Below, one piece after another: positions 23,916 through 36,100 of a stretch of DNA of 64,000 nt. Where the stretch lies: contig VCJN01003100.1 in NCBI GenBank assembly GCA_006384855.1, forward strand, positions 62,001 to 126,000, read 5' to 3'. The position numbers were made by a program, and so were the translations under genes. Position 1 is the stretch's first letter, and each line of letters starts with the position of its first letter. The stretch comes from Tetraselmis striata. Its lineage: Eukaryota > Chlorophyta > Chlorodendrophyceae > Chlorodendrales > Chlorodendraceae. Below the pieces are notes generated by a model that was not told where the DNA came from, searched no databases, and saw only the letters and a program-made list of their open reading frames with translations.

Positions 23916-25877
23916 CTACACCTGGTCCTCAGGGTCTTGGTTGCTGAGCAGAGCTGGGAGCGGGGCTGGCAGGGGCACCATGTACCGGTGGAGCGCCACC
24001 CGGAGGAGCTCTTCCTTGTATGCATCGCGGTGGAACGGGAGAAACCACAGCAGTGGCTCCCTGCATCCGTTGCATGCGGGTCAGGTCAGGCGCGGGAGAC
24101 CTTCGCAACCTTAAGAGGCGGGCATGGTGCAGGTGCGGGATACGGCAAGCTGCTGCCCGGATGGCATGTGCAGACAGTTGGCCCCGCCCAGTTTAATATG
24201 GCGGGAATCCGAGGTCGCCGCACCTCCCAAACACCTCCTTGAAGTTGCCTGCCGTCCCGCGATCATAAGGCCACGGATGCATCGGAGCCTGGAAACCACA
24301 CAGCCCGTCCCCCGCTATGTTAGGCCGCCGACGCTGCGCCGCTCATTTCCGCAACCGCATCGTCCGCACGGAGGCGACAACCAAGTGCTGCCTGGCCGCC
24401 CGCCGGGCCCTCACCCTCACCTTCTCGTACATCTCGATGGTCGTCTGGTTGCTGGAGACCATGCGCCAGTGCATGGCCACAAAGGCTCCCAGCGACACCG
24501 TGAACGCCAGGTCGATGATGAACGCTATAAACACCACCGCCACCCTGGCGGCGACAGCAAAAGGCGGAGTCAGCGTGGGGGGTCGCGGAAGGGGAGGGGG
24601 GGGGGGGGGCATGTGACGCGCTTCGCCAAGCTGGACGAGAGAGCTGGCGGTGGGAGGCAGCTCACATGCCCCCGTACTCCTCCTGCGCCTCCTCGCCAGA
24701 GGTGAAAAACGCCAGAAACTCCGGCAGCAGCAGCGCGCAGCCCGTGATGGAGGACAGCGCGGTGTAGAACAGGAACAGCAGGAAGTACTGGGGCGGGTCA
24801 TGTGGGACACAGAGGGGTGGCGGTGTGAGTTGGACGGGGACCGGAGGGTTGGGCCCACCAGACGCAGCGTGTGGCTAATCTAGCAGGCCTCTACCGCATA
24901 CCTGAATGTGTATGAGGGTGAGTGGGTGTGCACTGCGCCGAAAGAGATGATGGGGCTAGGTTGGAGGGGTCCATTGGAGAGAAAAAGGGTGGGGCAATGG
25001 GGAGGGCGGAGGGGCACCTTGTAGTTGAGCAGCCCAACGCAGTTGACGACCCAGATGCAGTAGTGGTCCATCTTGAGGATGCAGCGATTGGACACACTGC
25101 CATGCGTGCGCGGCAGCGTCTCAGAGGGCCTGCTTGGTGGACTGAGCCTGCCATCGTCCCTCTCCCCCCCCCCCCCCCCCCCCCCAACCCCCCAAAATGG
25201 CCGATGGGAGAGGTTCCTACCTGCAGTGGTGAGCCCGCTGGGGTTTCCAGGCCTGGCACTTGCGGCAGAAGCGTGGGCGCAGCAAGGGGTCCACCGGCAG
25301 CCTGGGTACCTGCCCAGACTCCACCGCCTCCCGCTGCATGGCCGCCTCCTGCACACGACATGCAGCGCACGATGCCGACACCGTCAAGACACGCATCGCG
25401 CGGGGGTGGATACTGCCCGCGCAGCCATCCATCAGCCAGCGGTCCAGCCAGTGCTCACCTCGTCGGTGCCGAATGGGTGCCAGTCGTGGGGGACCACACC
25501 AGGGCTGGAGAATACTGTGGCGAAGTAGCTCCAGCACAGCATGAGCACCTGCAGAGGATTGGATGATAGTATTGGGCGCCGGGAGGGGGAGGGGGATGGA
25601 GGGGGGGGGGGGGGGGCGCTGATACTCAGAGCAGCCCCCCTGGCTGTCAGGTGGGCATCGGGGAGGGCGCGCCACGCACCAGCACCGTGAACAGCGCCAT
25701 CAGGAAGACGGCGCCGGTGATCGCCGCGGGGGAGGCACCCTGCGCGTGGCCGAAGTAGGCGTACGCGACGGCGAAGTAGGAGGTGCCGACCAGCCCCAGC
25801 ACCAGCAGCACCATCACGTTGCCCAGCAGCTTGAGGCATTTGCAGAAGCGGAAGCAGTCCAGGTTCTCGACGCCCAT
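23916..25877 (-). CDS. DHHC-family protein S-acyltransferase (DHYC variant), 8 exons, 316 aa
   Basis: Palmitoylates cysteines of membrane-associated proteins, typically at Golgi or plasma membrane. Exons (minus): 25877-25680, 25548-25459, 25348-25221, 25096-25018, 24787-24666, 24544-24421, 24288-24224, 24060-23916; 951 nt, no internal stop, GT-AG introns. Two membrane helices (about res. 18-36 and 50-78) precede the Cys-rich domain. That domain reads RFCRKCQAWKPQRAHHCS, then CILKMDHYCIWVVNCVG, so the active motif is DHYC (res. 149-152), as known in yeast Akr1/Akr2. One usual zinc Cys (CSVCxRC) is Ser here (CSVSNRC). Two further helices follow (YFLLFLFYTALSS..., VAVVFIAFIIDLAF...), then the family TTxE motif (QTTIEMYEK), WPYDRGTAGNFKEVFG, and REPLLWFLPF near the end. 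It is head-to-head with CASP. Family call firm; substrate unknown. Confidence 0.93.
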
Positions 25878-27261
25878 CGTGTCCCGTCGATGGATATTTT
25901 AATAGTTGGGTTCGGCTTTCCCTTCGGATCGGGCAGCTCCCCGTTGGCCGGGAGCGAGCTGGGGAAAGCCCCCACTCAAGACACAGCGCGCACCCGCTGC
26001 GGGGTGTGCCTGGCGCGCCTCCTGCCAGCTGTCTCTAGCAGCTGATAGGCAGCCCTGTGAGATTGGCCAGCCGCGCTGTCTATTTTTATTTTATTTTATT
26101 TTTAGCAGCTGTAACTCACCGCCGCTGCCCGGCCGGTGGAAGGGCTACGCCGGGCCTCCCCATCCTCCCGCCGTGCACCTAGCACCTAGCACGGCAGCCC
26201 ACGAGGAGGGGTCTCGACGTGCCGGATTGCTTGTGTGACGTCTTTCTATGCGGAGGGCGGCACGTGGTTGTCAGTTGTTTGTGCTTAGGTCTCCCTGACC
26301 TTCACTTGGGTCTGTCCTGCGGTGGGCGAATGTGCCATCAGCTCAAATGTCTATTATTATGGGTGTCATTCTCGATTGTATTCGCGATACAAATAATGCC
26401 AGCCAGTGTGACTGGCTGGGCGGATGATTGGCGCCAAGTATCAGGTCCAAGGCAGCTTCGTCTCCCCGAGTTTTTCGTCATTTCGCCAGATGAACTTCAA
26501 TAATGTGCCTGTCTCACGTCGTATATCCGCCTTTTTTTCTGCTGCACGTAGCACGAGGACGATCGATCCACCGCACACGAGGGCAGCAGCAGCCAGCAGG
26601 TGGCCGGCCGCGCGACGTTCCATCAACAAAAAACCCGGTGGCGCGAGAACAGATCGCGTCGGCGCACAGCACAGCTGCTACCGTATACGCTTCCAGCATA
26701 GCCAGGCCCGAACCTTGTGCGAGACACCATCTGGGCGAAGACGCTCGGGTCCCAGTGACGTGGGCTAGAGGAGGCGCCGGGCGGGCCGTGCGGTCGCGCC
26801 GCCCCCCTCATCCGGAGGCAGTCAACGCGCGCGGGCGGCTTCACTCCCAAGCAGGGAGAAATAATAACAGGACTGTCACCGGCAGCGGCAGCAGGCCTAC
26901 CCACAGGGTCGCCGCATCCAGCTCACGCACCGCATAGTCCTGCTGCGGGCAGCGTAATTTAGGTCCCCCCCCCCCCCCCCCCCCCCCCCCTCCCCCCACC
27001 CCCCCTGCGCCCGCATGCGTGCGTGCCTGCCCTTCGCGCCAGCCAGACGAGTCGGCGCGTTGTGGAGTGACGAAGTGAGCCAACTATTTTGAGTAAATTT
27101 ACAATAGCGAGAGAAGGGTGGCTCTCGACCTTGTGTTCTTTGTGCTCTCCCCGTCTCACACAAGTGAGAGTGCCATTTTCCCCCTCTTGCGCGCCCTTTC
27201 TGCGCAGTCACACTCTCGGCATCTGCTGGAGGCGGCACGACAACCACCAAAGAGTGTAAGC
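25878..27261. promoter_or_regulatory. Divergent intergenic region between the acyltransferase and CASP
   Basis: 1.38 kb separating two head-to-head genes, so it should hold both promoters; no TATA element is convincing. It contains a C-run at about 26967-26990. A small minus-strand open frame (next entry) lies inside. Confidence 0.5.
26441..26623 (-). CDS. Possible small single-helix membrane protein (unrecognised)
   Basis: About 60 codons from MERRAAGHLL: one hydrophobic helix (LLAAAALVCGGSIVLVL), then a charged tail (RAAEKKADIRRETG) ending KLGETKLPWT before a stop. Upstream on the same strand, possible exons (QDYAVRELDAATLW ending at a GTAGGC donor near 26912) could belong to it, but no continuous model was established. 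Organisation resembles small mitochondrial or ER proteins, without homology evidence. It could be chance. Confidence 0.25.
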   Translation of the reverse strand: MERRAAGHLLAAAALVCGGSIVLVLRAAEKKADIRRETGTLLKFIWRNDEKLGETKLPWT

Positions 27262-27672
27262 ATGGCCGACACCGGCAGCGGCGCGCCTGGCGCCGCTGCG
27301 GCAGCGGAGAAGCCGCCGCACGAGGTGGTGACAGTGGCGAACGTGAGCTCCACCGTCATGGTGGTCTGCAACTTCTGGAAGGGTGCGCTCGCCATCGCCG
27401 CCCCGGTATCACTCGTTGTGCCCCACGCTGCGTGAAGCGTAGCGCCAGGTTGGCATGGTGCCTGGGGACGTTTGTGATGGACGGCGCATCATTGGCGCGA
27501 AGCTGACGCGCCGCTGCCGGGGTGGCAGAATTTGATCTGGAGGGGCTGCGCAGCAAGCTGGATGAGGAGGGCATGGCGATTGCGGAGAACCAGGAGGCGT
27601 CCGTGAAGAAGCGGCGCGAGCTGGCGGAGGTCACGCGGGGTGCCCCCCCCCCCCCCCCCCCCCCCCGCCCCC

Positions 27673-27740
<68 letters not shown>

Positions 27741-28406
27741 CACACACACACGCACAAACACCTTATGCTCTTGCCCGATTGGGCTTGTGCCTGATGTGCG
27801 GTGGGGCGCGTTCGGTGGCAGAGTTCAAGAAGAAGCGGGACGCATCCGTGAAAGACTTCAACGCGCTGCTGAAGGGGTATCAGGAGGAGATCGACCGTAT
27901 CACCAAGAGGTGGGCGCCTCCCTGCTTTTCTCCACCCCCCTCTCGGCCCATTCGTCACTTCAGCCAGCCCGCACGGTGTTGCATAGCTGCGCTGATTCTC
28001 CCAGGCTCTAGCCACACCCTGTCTCCACCTCACCGCCGCGCTGCGTCACCCGCAGAGCCAAGTTCGGGGAGTCATCCTTCCTCGCGCTGTACCAAAAGCT
28101 GTATGAGGCGCCAGATCCCGCAATGGCCCTCAACTCCGCGCTGGTGGGCGCCCCTCTCCACCGCCATGCCTGCCAGCTTGTCCCTCTGCTCTAAATACTG
28201 GATTGGGGGGGGGGGGGGGGTGAACAGGAGGAGGATGAGGCGCGTGCATGCACGCACACAGGAGTCCATCTCGCGCAGCGCGGAGTTGGAGGCGCGCGTG
28301 CGCAAGATGGCGCAGGAGCTGGCAGACTTCAAGGCTGAGTCACAGGTGCGGGGCCGGGGGGGGGGGGGGGGGGGGGGGCAGGCTGGGCGGCGCGGAGCAA
28401 CCCCCC

Positions 28407-28437
<31 letters not shown>

Positions 28438-31400
28438 AGATGGACAGCCTCCTTTGTTGTCACATTTTTGCCCAGGCAGCTGCATTCCATCTGATGCTAC
28501 ATGTTAACCGCATGGCACAGCGGAAAAAGCAAAAACAAGTGTAGGAATCTTGAATTATACAGACATGGGTGCATGAATGATTGTGTATAGTGCTGGAAAA
28601 GGATGGGATTATCAGCTTGCCTAATTGAGAGCCGGCGATGTCCCCTGAACCACGTGCGGCCCCGTGACAAGAGAGACAGTGGGGAGGAAACAGGTGCACC
28701 GATTCATCATCAGCGTTAGGCTGGTGGAAGGAGCCTTGATCACTCTACAACGTCGCGATGCCCGCGCCAAAACCTGGTCACGCTGCTGACGTGGTGCGGC
28801 GTGGCGCAACAGGGCATCAAGAACCAGGAGGTGACGATCAAGAAGCTCGAGGAGCAGGTGCGCAGCCAGGCGGCAGCGCTGGAGGAGCGGGACCGGCAGC
28901 TGGCGGAGGCGCTTGAGAGCGCGGCGGCGGAGGCAGACGCGCGGCAGGTGAGCGAGGTCAAGATGCGCGAGGCGGCGCTGTCCAAGGCCCTGCAGGAGGC
29001 GCAGGAGAACTTTGCCAAGCTCCAGGTCCTCCCCCCCCCCCCCCCCCCTTGCCCCCTCGCACCCCTTTCCCCTTTGCCTTTCTCTGGCCTCCGCCCAAAC
29101 ATGGGGCGAGCGGGCGAGCCCAATTGAATGAACCTCGAAAAGACGGGGCATCTAGAGGTGCCAACGCGCCTGCAGTCCATGAGAGCCCCCTTCGCAATCC
29201 TCGAATCGGAGACGCATGCAACCCATCCAAATATTCGATGCAGGCGTGTTATACCTGTGTGTGTGTGTGTGTGTGTGGTTTACTGCGGGTGCCGACACGG
29301 CCATGAGAACACCGCAAGGAAGAAGCTGCCCTGCCTGTCAGGTGTCAAACGTAGATGAAACTACGGCGATGAAACTTTACCAAATGTGCTTGTAGTTCAC
29401 GTGCAAGCCCACTCTAAGGCTTATCATAAGAGTTCTTATAGGTGCGTCAGCACCCGTTTGTGCTTGAAGACGTTTTCGTCCAGCGCTGGGCGCGGTAGGA
29501 AGGGCGCTGCGGGCGAGAGCCCGCCCTACCTGGGGTCAGAGGTCAGGTGCGGACGAAGGAATCGTGGGGCTATGGGGCGCCTTTTTATTGACAGCGGGTC
29601 ACCCCAATTTGAGGTAGGCTTTTGCTACGGGCTGTGCGTCTGCGTTTGTTGATAACAAATCCCAATCCCAAGGGCATACGAATCGCAAGAGCGGGGCGGA
29701 AGGGCCGGGGGGGGGAGGGGGGTAACCGAACAAAAGCGGGGGAGGGGGGGGGGGACCAGCGTGCGGAGCAGCAGGCGGTCAGCACGATGCAGACGCCGGC
29801 GAGGATGGCGAGCAGCTCCACCCAGGACGCCCCGCCCAGCTCCGCCACCGGCGCCGCGCCCACAGCCCCACCCAAAACTGCGCGTAGAACCACAAACCCG
29901 TGCCCGCCACGGCGGCGCCCAGGGTGAGGCCGCTCTCCAGCGCGCCGCAGCACCGGGTGTACTCGCAGTAGATGCGCCACTTGACGCTGCCGCCGGCCTG
30001 CAAGGGGGGGGGGGGGGGGGGGCAGGGGGGCAGAAGTTCAAGGCCAATGCCAGGGCTGGGCATCACTCCGCGGGGGTTCATGTTGCCATAACACAGACAT
30101 GGGGGGGAGTACCAAATGTGAGGTCCGCTGCCGGCACAGCAGCGACATTCCTGCGCTACAGAGCGTAAGTGCCGCCTGCGTGCTGCTCGCTACCTGTGAG
30201 GCACGACGGTTTCTTTCCCGCGGTGGGGGGGGGGGGGGGGGGGGCAAATCGATGTCTCTCCACGGGTGCTGGCGCGCTCACACGAGCAAACCTTGTGGGA
30301 GCGCACCCTGTGCTAGACACTACGACTCGACGCTAGACAAAGTGATGACGAATTCATTTCTGAACTACGAACAATTTACCGGCGTCCCGATGTGTACTTA
30401 TGTTATTGTATCGGTGCGCCAGCGCCAGCGTAACCCCACCCATGCGATGAAGCGCCACGCGCGCTCGAGCCAGGATCGCGATTCAGTCCGCGCTTCATTG
30501 CATTACAGTGCCTCACTGTACAGAGCAGCAGGTCAGCCCTCATGGGGCGCCCCACATCCCCGCGGGTTGTGCTTCACTGAATCCCCCCCCTCCCCGTGCC
30601 CCGCCCACGCTGCCTGGCGGCAGAGCACCCACGCAGCGACGCAGAACCAGCTGTTTGCGGTCACGTCGCAGAGCGAGGAGGAGTCGGCGGGTGTGGACCG
30701 GCAGCTGGAGCTGGCGGCGGAGGAGATGGAGCGCGCGGAGTCGCGCTTCCTGCAGCTGCAGAGGGAGAAAGCGGCCATGGCGGCGCAGGTGCCCCCCGTT
30801 GCTGGTGCGCGGATGCGAGGCTGCTGGTAGGGAGCGGATGTGGCGATGGGTCTTACCCTCCGGAAGCGAAACCCTGGAACCACTCAGAGATTGCTGGCAG
30901 CTCCGCACAGCGATGTTGCTGGGGCAGGGGTGGGGTGACGGCCTTGAGGGACTCCCGCCCTACAAACCCCATGGACTTTCAGAGTCACACATGAGCAGGG
31001 CCTGAAGTCGGGCGTGTGGGCTCTTTTGGGGAAGTCAGAACTTGTTGGAGCTTGCAAACTCCGCAAGTGGCAGTCGGCCAGTGACGATGAGCGCAAACAG
31101 TGCCGGGTCTGACTCGCACCATGATGTCCCCCCCCCCCCCCCCCCCCCCCACACACACGCGCGTCTGCTCCGCCTTCTCCTTCGCAGCTCCAAAAGCTCA
31201 AGGAGCAGGGGCTGAGCGAGCCGGCAGACGCGGCGACGGCGCAGACGGAGTCCCTGCGGCGGGAGCTATCCGCGCAGCGGGAGCGCGCTTCTCACCTCCA
31301 GGCATGCCTCCCCCCCCTTCCTCCACCACCACCATCACCACCACCACCACCATCTTGAACACCACCACCATTCCCAAACAAACGCACCCCTGGCGCGGGC

Positions 31401-32640
31401 AATGTCTGGCATACTCTGATGCCTGTCCGAATCTGCTCGATTCCGATGTCAAATGTTCACTTGCTTAAGCGCGCTATCACCACGTGCCAGTGCCGACGCA
31501 GTGGTGAGAATGGCGCTGCGCAGAAGACCCTGCCGTCTCTGTCAAATGTGCGCGATGGTGTGGCAGCGCTGCAGAGAGTCTTTGCAGACTGGTGCCGACG
31601 CACCGATGAGAACCCTTATTACAAGCCTCGAATTGGGCTTGCATTCAACCTACAAGCACATTATCCGCTATGGTTTGGCTACATAGTTTCGTCTACGTCC
31701 GACCCCTGGGACGCTGGGCCTGGTACTCATTCGCAGTTTTCCTGCTACCGCGGCTGCGGCAGAAGCTTGGATGCAGCCGCGATTTCAGATTTATATCACG
31801 GGCTCTTATAGGGGCGGGTGCGCCGGCACCCGCACATCACGTCACGTCACGGCATCTACAAAGGGAGCCCCGGAATGCCCTTCTGGACTGAATGTCCTCG
31901 CTGAGTTGTCCTGATTCTCAACGCCGCCCCCATTCGCCCGCAGGCGGAGCTTGCCGCCAGCCACCGCGAGCTGGCGGACCTGCGCGCGGCGCACGAGTCG
32001 CGCGTGGGAGGGCTGCGCCGCGCGCTGGAGGCGCAGGAGGGGCGCAGCGCCGCGCTGGAGCAGGAGCTGGCCGGCCGGCCGAGCGCGGCGGAGTTGGACA
32101 AGCTGCGCCAGCAGGTGGGGCTGCCGGCAACGGTGAACGCTTGCCGGGACATGCTTGTGCAGGCGGTGGCGACAAAGGTCGCAACCCTTGAATGCCATGC
32201 GGTTGCCGACTCGCTTTTAAGAACCTGTTTTATAATAAGCCTCATGCTGGCCTTGCATGCATCCTATAAGGACATTCGCCCTAGTTCCGATGTACTTTCG
32301 CCTACATTGGACCTCTGACAGACGCAGCAGCTTCCTCCTCACAGTGTTCTTATCTATACCGCGGCGGCACCCATGGGTGTACACACCTGTACCAAGTGGC
32401 ACCAGCGAGGCTCTGACGGCTGTTGGGCGTGGCGGCACGCCAGGTGCGCGCGCTGCAGGCTGTGGGCTTCAGCCAAGTGGACGGGGAGGATGGCGACGAC
32501 GCTGCGAGTACTTGCCCGCTCTTCCTGCGGCATTGTGGCCGCTGCTGTCCCAACAGGCCTGGGAAGGAGGAAAAGGGGGGGGGGGGGGGGGGGGTCAATC
32601 TGCTGATTTACTGCTGTACACAAAAAGCCGTGATATATAT

Positions 32641-32689
<49 letters not shown>

Positions 32690-33126
32690 GGATATCAGCA
32701 CATATATCATACATGGGGAGATGGACATTGACCCCATGCTCAACAAGCTGACAGTCGCCTGGAAGCATTCGACATGAAAGGGATTGGCTTCGTTGAGCTC
32801 ATGGCCAGCGGAAGGGTAGCGATTTGCGGTGGGGGCCAGGGAGGAGACAGTGGGGGGGGGGCCCATGTGACTGCCCTTGACCCCCCCCCCCCCCCCCCCC
32901 CCTGCGCGCCACACTGTGCCGCTGCGCCCGCAGAGAAGCTGGGACCGCCGGGATCACTGGAGGCCATGCTGCTGGAGAAAAACCGGCGCCTGGAGCACGA
33001 GCTCACGGTGAGGCGGCATACTGAGCGCGTCAGACACTGCATGCCAACATCCAGTATATGCCAAGATAGGACCCATGGCGGGGTTGGGATCCCGTTGAAA
33101 ATCGCTATCCGGCTACCATCCAGCCT

Positions 33127-33159
<33 letters not shown>

Positions 33160-36100
33160 TATATGTGTGCGTGTGTGTGTGTCTGTGTGTGTATTTTAAT
33201 GTACTGCTTTACATGGTGTAATTGCTGTAGTTGTACAGTAAATGAGCCGGGCGAATACACCGTGCCATTAAATTAGGTTCGCTGGCCCAAACAATAATAC
33301 ATATTTAGGTTCATCACATCGATAATATGTTGCGTCGCATTCGTTGCGCATTCTCATGTAAGGTTTTATTACTCTCTTACGCCTTTCCCTTGTTTGTGCT
33401 GCGGTTTAATGCGCGCAATTGTCCGCAGCCCCATGGTGTATTGTACGTGTTTGATTGTGTATGCCTGCAAACAGTCGCACGTGACACTACTACCCGTTAG
33501 TTGGGTGTTTTCGTCTTGTAAATGTTGCCGTCCTGGCGGCCAGGCAGTCATAATCCGTGATGTTACCCCAGCGGTGCCACTGCCTGCGCCTGCAATGCAT
33601 GTGCCAGGTTTGTAGGTTCTAATAGGGTTTCTGCTACAATGCCTAAATCCCCCGTGTTAAGGCTAAAATCCCCCGCAACCCTTTTATTAGTAAATCCGAC
33701 AATCAGTAAGGTAAGAAAGAAACTGTTAATTGGCGTGTTCACCCCATCAAGCTAACACATAGTTTGGCTGCCGGCAGCGCTGCAAGCTGGCGAGCGCGGA
33801 GCTGCGGGGCGAGGTGGCCGCCAGTGTGGGCGCGGTGGCGGAGCTGCAGGCCGCGCTGGAGGAGAAGGCGGCGCTGGTGGAGCAATTGGAAGAGAGCGTG
33901 GCGTCCCTCAACCTGGCCAGCCGTGACGACAGTTCCGGCCCCAGCCGCAGCGCTTCGGGGCTCGGCGGGGCGGACGCGCCCGAGGAGGAGCAGACCATGG
34001 TGAGACACCCGCGAACGAGCGCCCGTCGCCCGTACTGCATCGATCGTGTTGAGCGACGGTTTTTTGAAAGAAAACCCGCAACAATCTTTCGGACCCCGTA
34101 AAACACCTTTTGAGAAATACGTGCCACGTATAATGTCGGGAAGGGTTATGCACTGTGATCCATAAAGCTTTGTCGACACTCGCGGTCGGGGTCGTCACCG
34201 ACAGGCGGCGTCGCGACTATCACCGTGTGCGAGTATAACCGGCGAGGGTTATCACCGACGACCACCGGTTCATACGAGTGTCGAGTGGTGCGAGCTGCCG
34301 CACATAAGGAATGGTTCGCCAGTGCGTTGCGATCGGGCGGTCCAGCTGGTGGCAAGTGCGGGCCGCAGGCCACCGGTCGGCGAGCCTTTGTCCGGTGCCG
34401 GGATCTCTGTATTGCTCGATACTCAAATGCCGAATGGCGCAGTATAGTTGCAAAATGCCATAGTGATGCATGTTCTGACCTGTGTATGTTGTCCAGTGTC
34501 GTCTCGCGCGTCGGCGACTCTCCTGGAAGATTATTGCGTTTGGTATATAAATGTTTTATTACAATTACAATCCGTTTTTTAACAAACCGTTTTATCAGGG
34601 CACCCCACTTCTGCGTCGCCGAGTTGAGTAGGCCCATGGCTCCCAGAACATCTGGTTTTGGTACATATTAATTCATGACACCAATGACACTTTTAGTCGT
34701 ACCTTCCCGGTGTAATCCGTTTTCAATCAGCGTTGTTTCTCCGACGCACTGCAACTGGTGTTTTTCGCTGCCGGTGAATCTGCAATGTGTTAACAGCCGT
34801 GCGCCCCCCTCCCCCCGCCGACGGCTTTTGGCGCATCACCGCATCGTGTGGCGACTAAGGATTAGTCGTAAGGCTGGTAGCACGTCGGTTATGAGCAAAA
34901 ATAGTGAATCACGAGAAACATGTAGCTACACGGAGTCGCCGGAGGACCGGCTCTCCGGCGCCATAACGGTATGCCGTCATTGTGTACAGGGGAGGGGGGG
35001 GGGGGGGGGCAAACAAGAGTATTAACTGTATCGCGCACAAGTTGTTCGCGGACGCTGGCCGCGGTCTTGATGCATGCGATGGCGGTTGTGCGTGCAGATT
35101 ACGGTGGTGTGCCAACAGCGGGACCGCTTCCGCAAGCGCTGCCTGGAGATGGAGGAGGCGGTGGCGCGCAGCTCGCAGGAGGCGCTGTCCGCGCAGAACG
35201 ACCTCAAGGCCGCGCGCGCCGACAACGTGGCGCTGGTGGAGCGCATGCGCTACCTGCAGGGCTACAAGGGCGGCGTCTCGCCTGGCACGGGGAGCCGGGT
35301 GAGAGCGGACTCGCTTGCTTGAATGTTTTTTTATTGCCCCCAGAACATGGTATCGCCGGGAAACGGCCGTCGTCAGCCCGCCCAAATATACTCTGCAGGC
35401 AGTGTTCGTACAAGTACACATATTTCGAGATCGCCGCGAAAAAACCAGCGCCACCGTACAAACATTCGCCAGTGCTACGCGGTCCCTGCTACAGGGTACC
35501 GCCCTGTACGAGGCTGGGAGGCTGATCCGGGCCGTTCTACGAGGGTCTCATTTCATCGCTAAGGAATATTTAGGGTTTTGTGTTTTAGACCTGGAATTGT
35601 AATTTATGGGTCATAAGTTATTTTGCGACTTCGGCCCTCTAGAATTACGCACGGTCAGCTAGGGCTGGACTTTGTGTAGGGTTTACGAAAAGTTGGTCCA
35701 GCCAAAATGTACAGGTGGGGCCTCCTCTAGTTAAATCTCCCAGCGCGGCACCGCATGCCCTTGCAGAGGTCAAATGGAGAGGGTGTGAACACCCCCCCAT
35801 CCCGCGAAACCGTATGTGTAACTGCGCCATAAATCCCGGTCCGCCGGCATGATACAAGCCGGAGCGGGAATAGCTTGATTTCAATTGTCATTCGAGTAAT
35901 TCGAGAGGTTGAGCCTAGCGGCTGGGCCCCTGCAGACTTAGGGGTGTTGCCGAGTTGATTGCGCTGTGTGGTGTCGGCCGCCGGCGCCGCTTGCAGAGGC
36001 AGCAGGCGGGCGACGTGGAGAGCCGCTACGCCGCGGAGTACGAGGAGCAACTGAACCCGTTTGCCAAGTTCCAGGAGAAGCAGCGCGACAACCAGCGCAA

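Noticed and set aside
27640-28011. Open frames reading through C-runs and the CA repeat
   Set aside because: They are CASP intron sequence; homopeptides of Pro and Thr/His come from the repeats.
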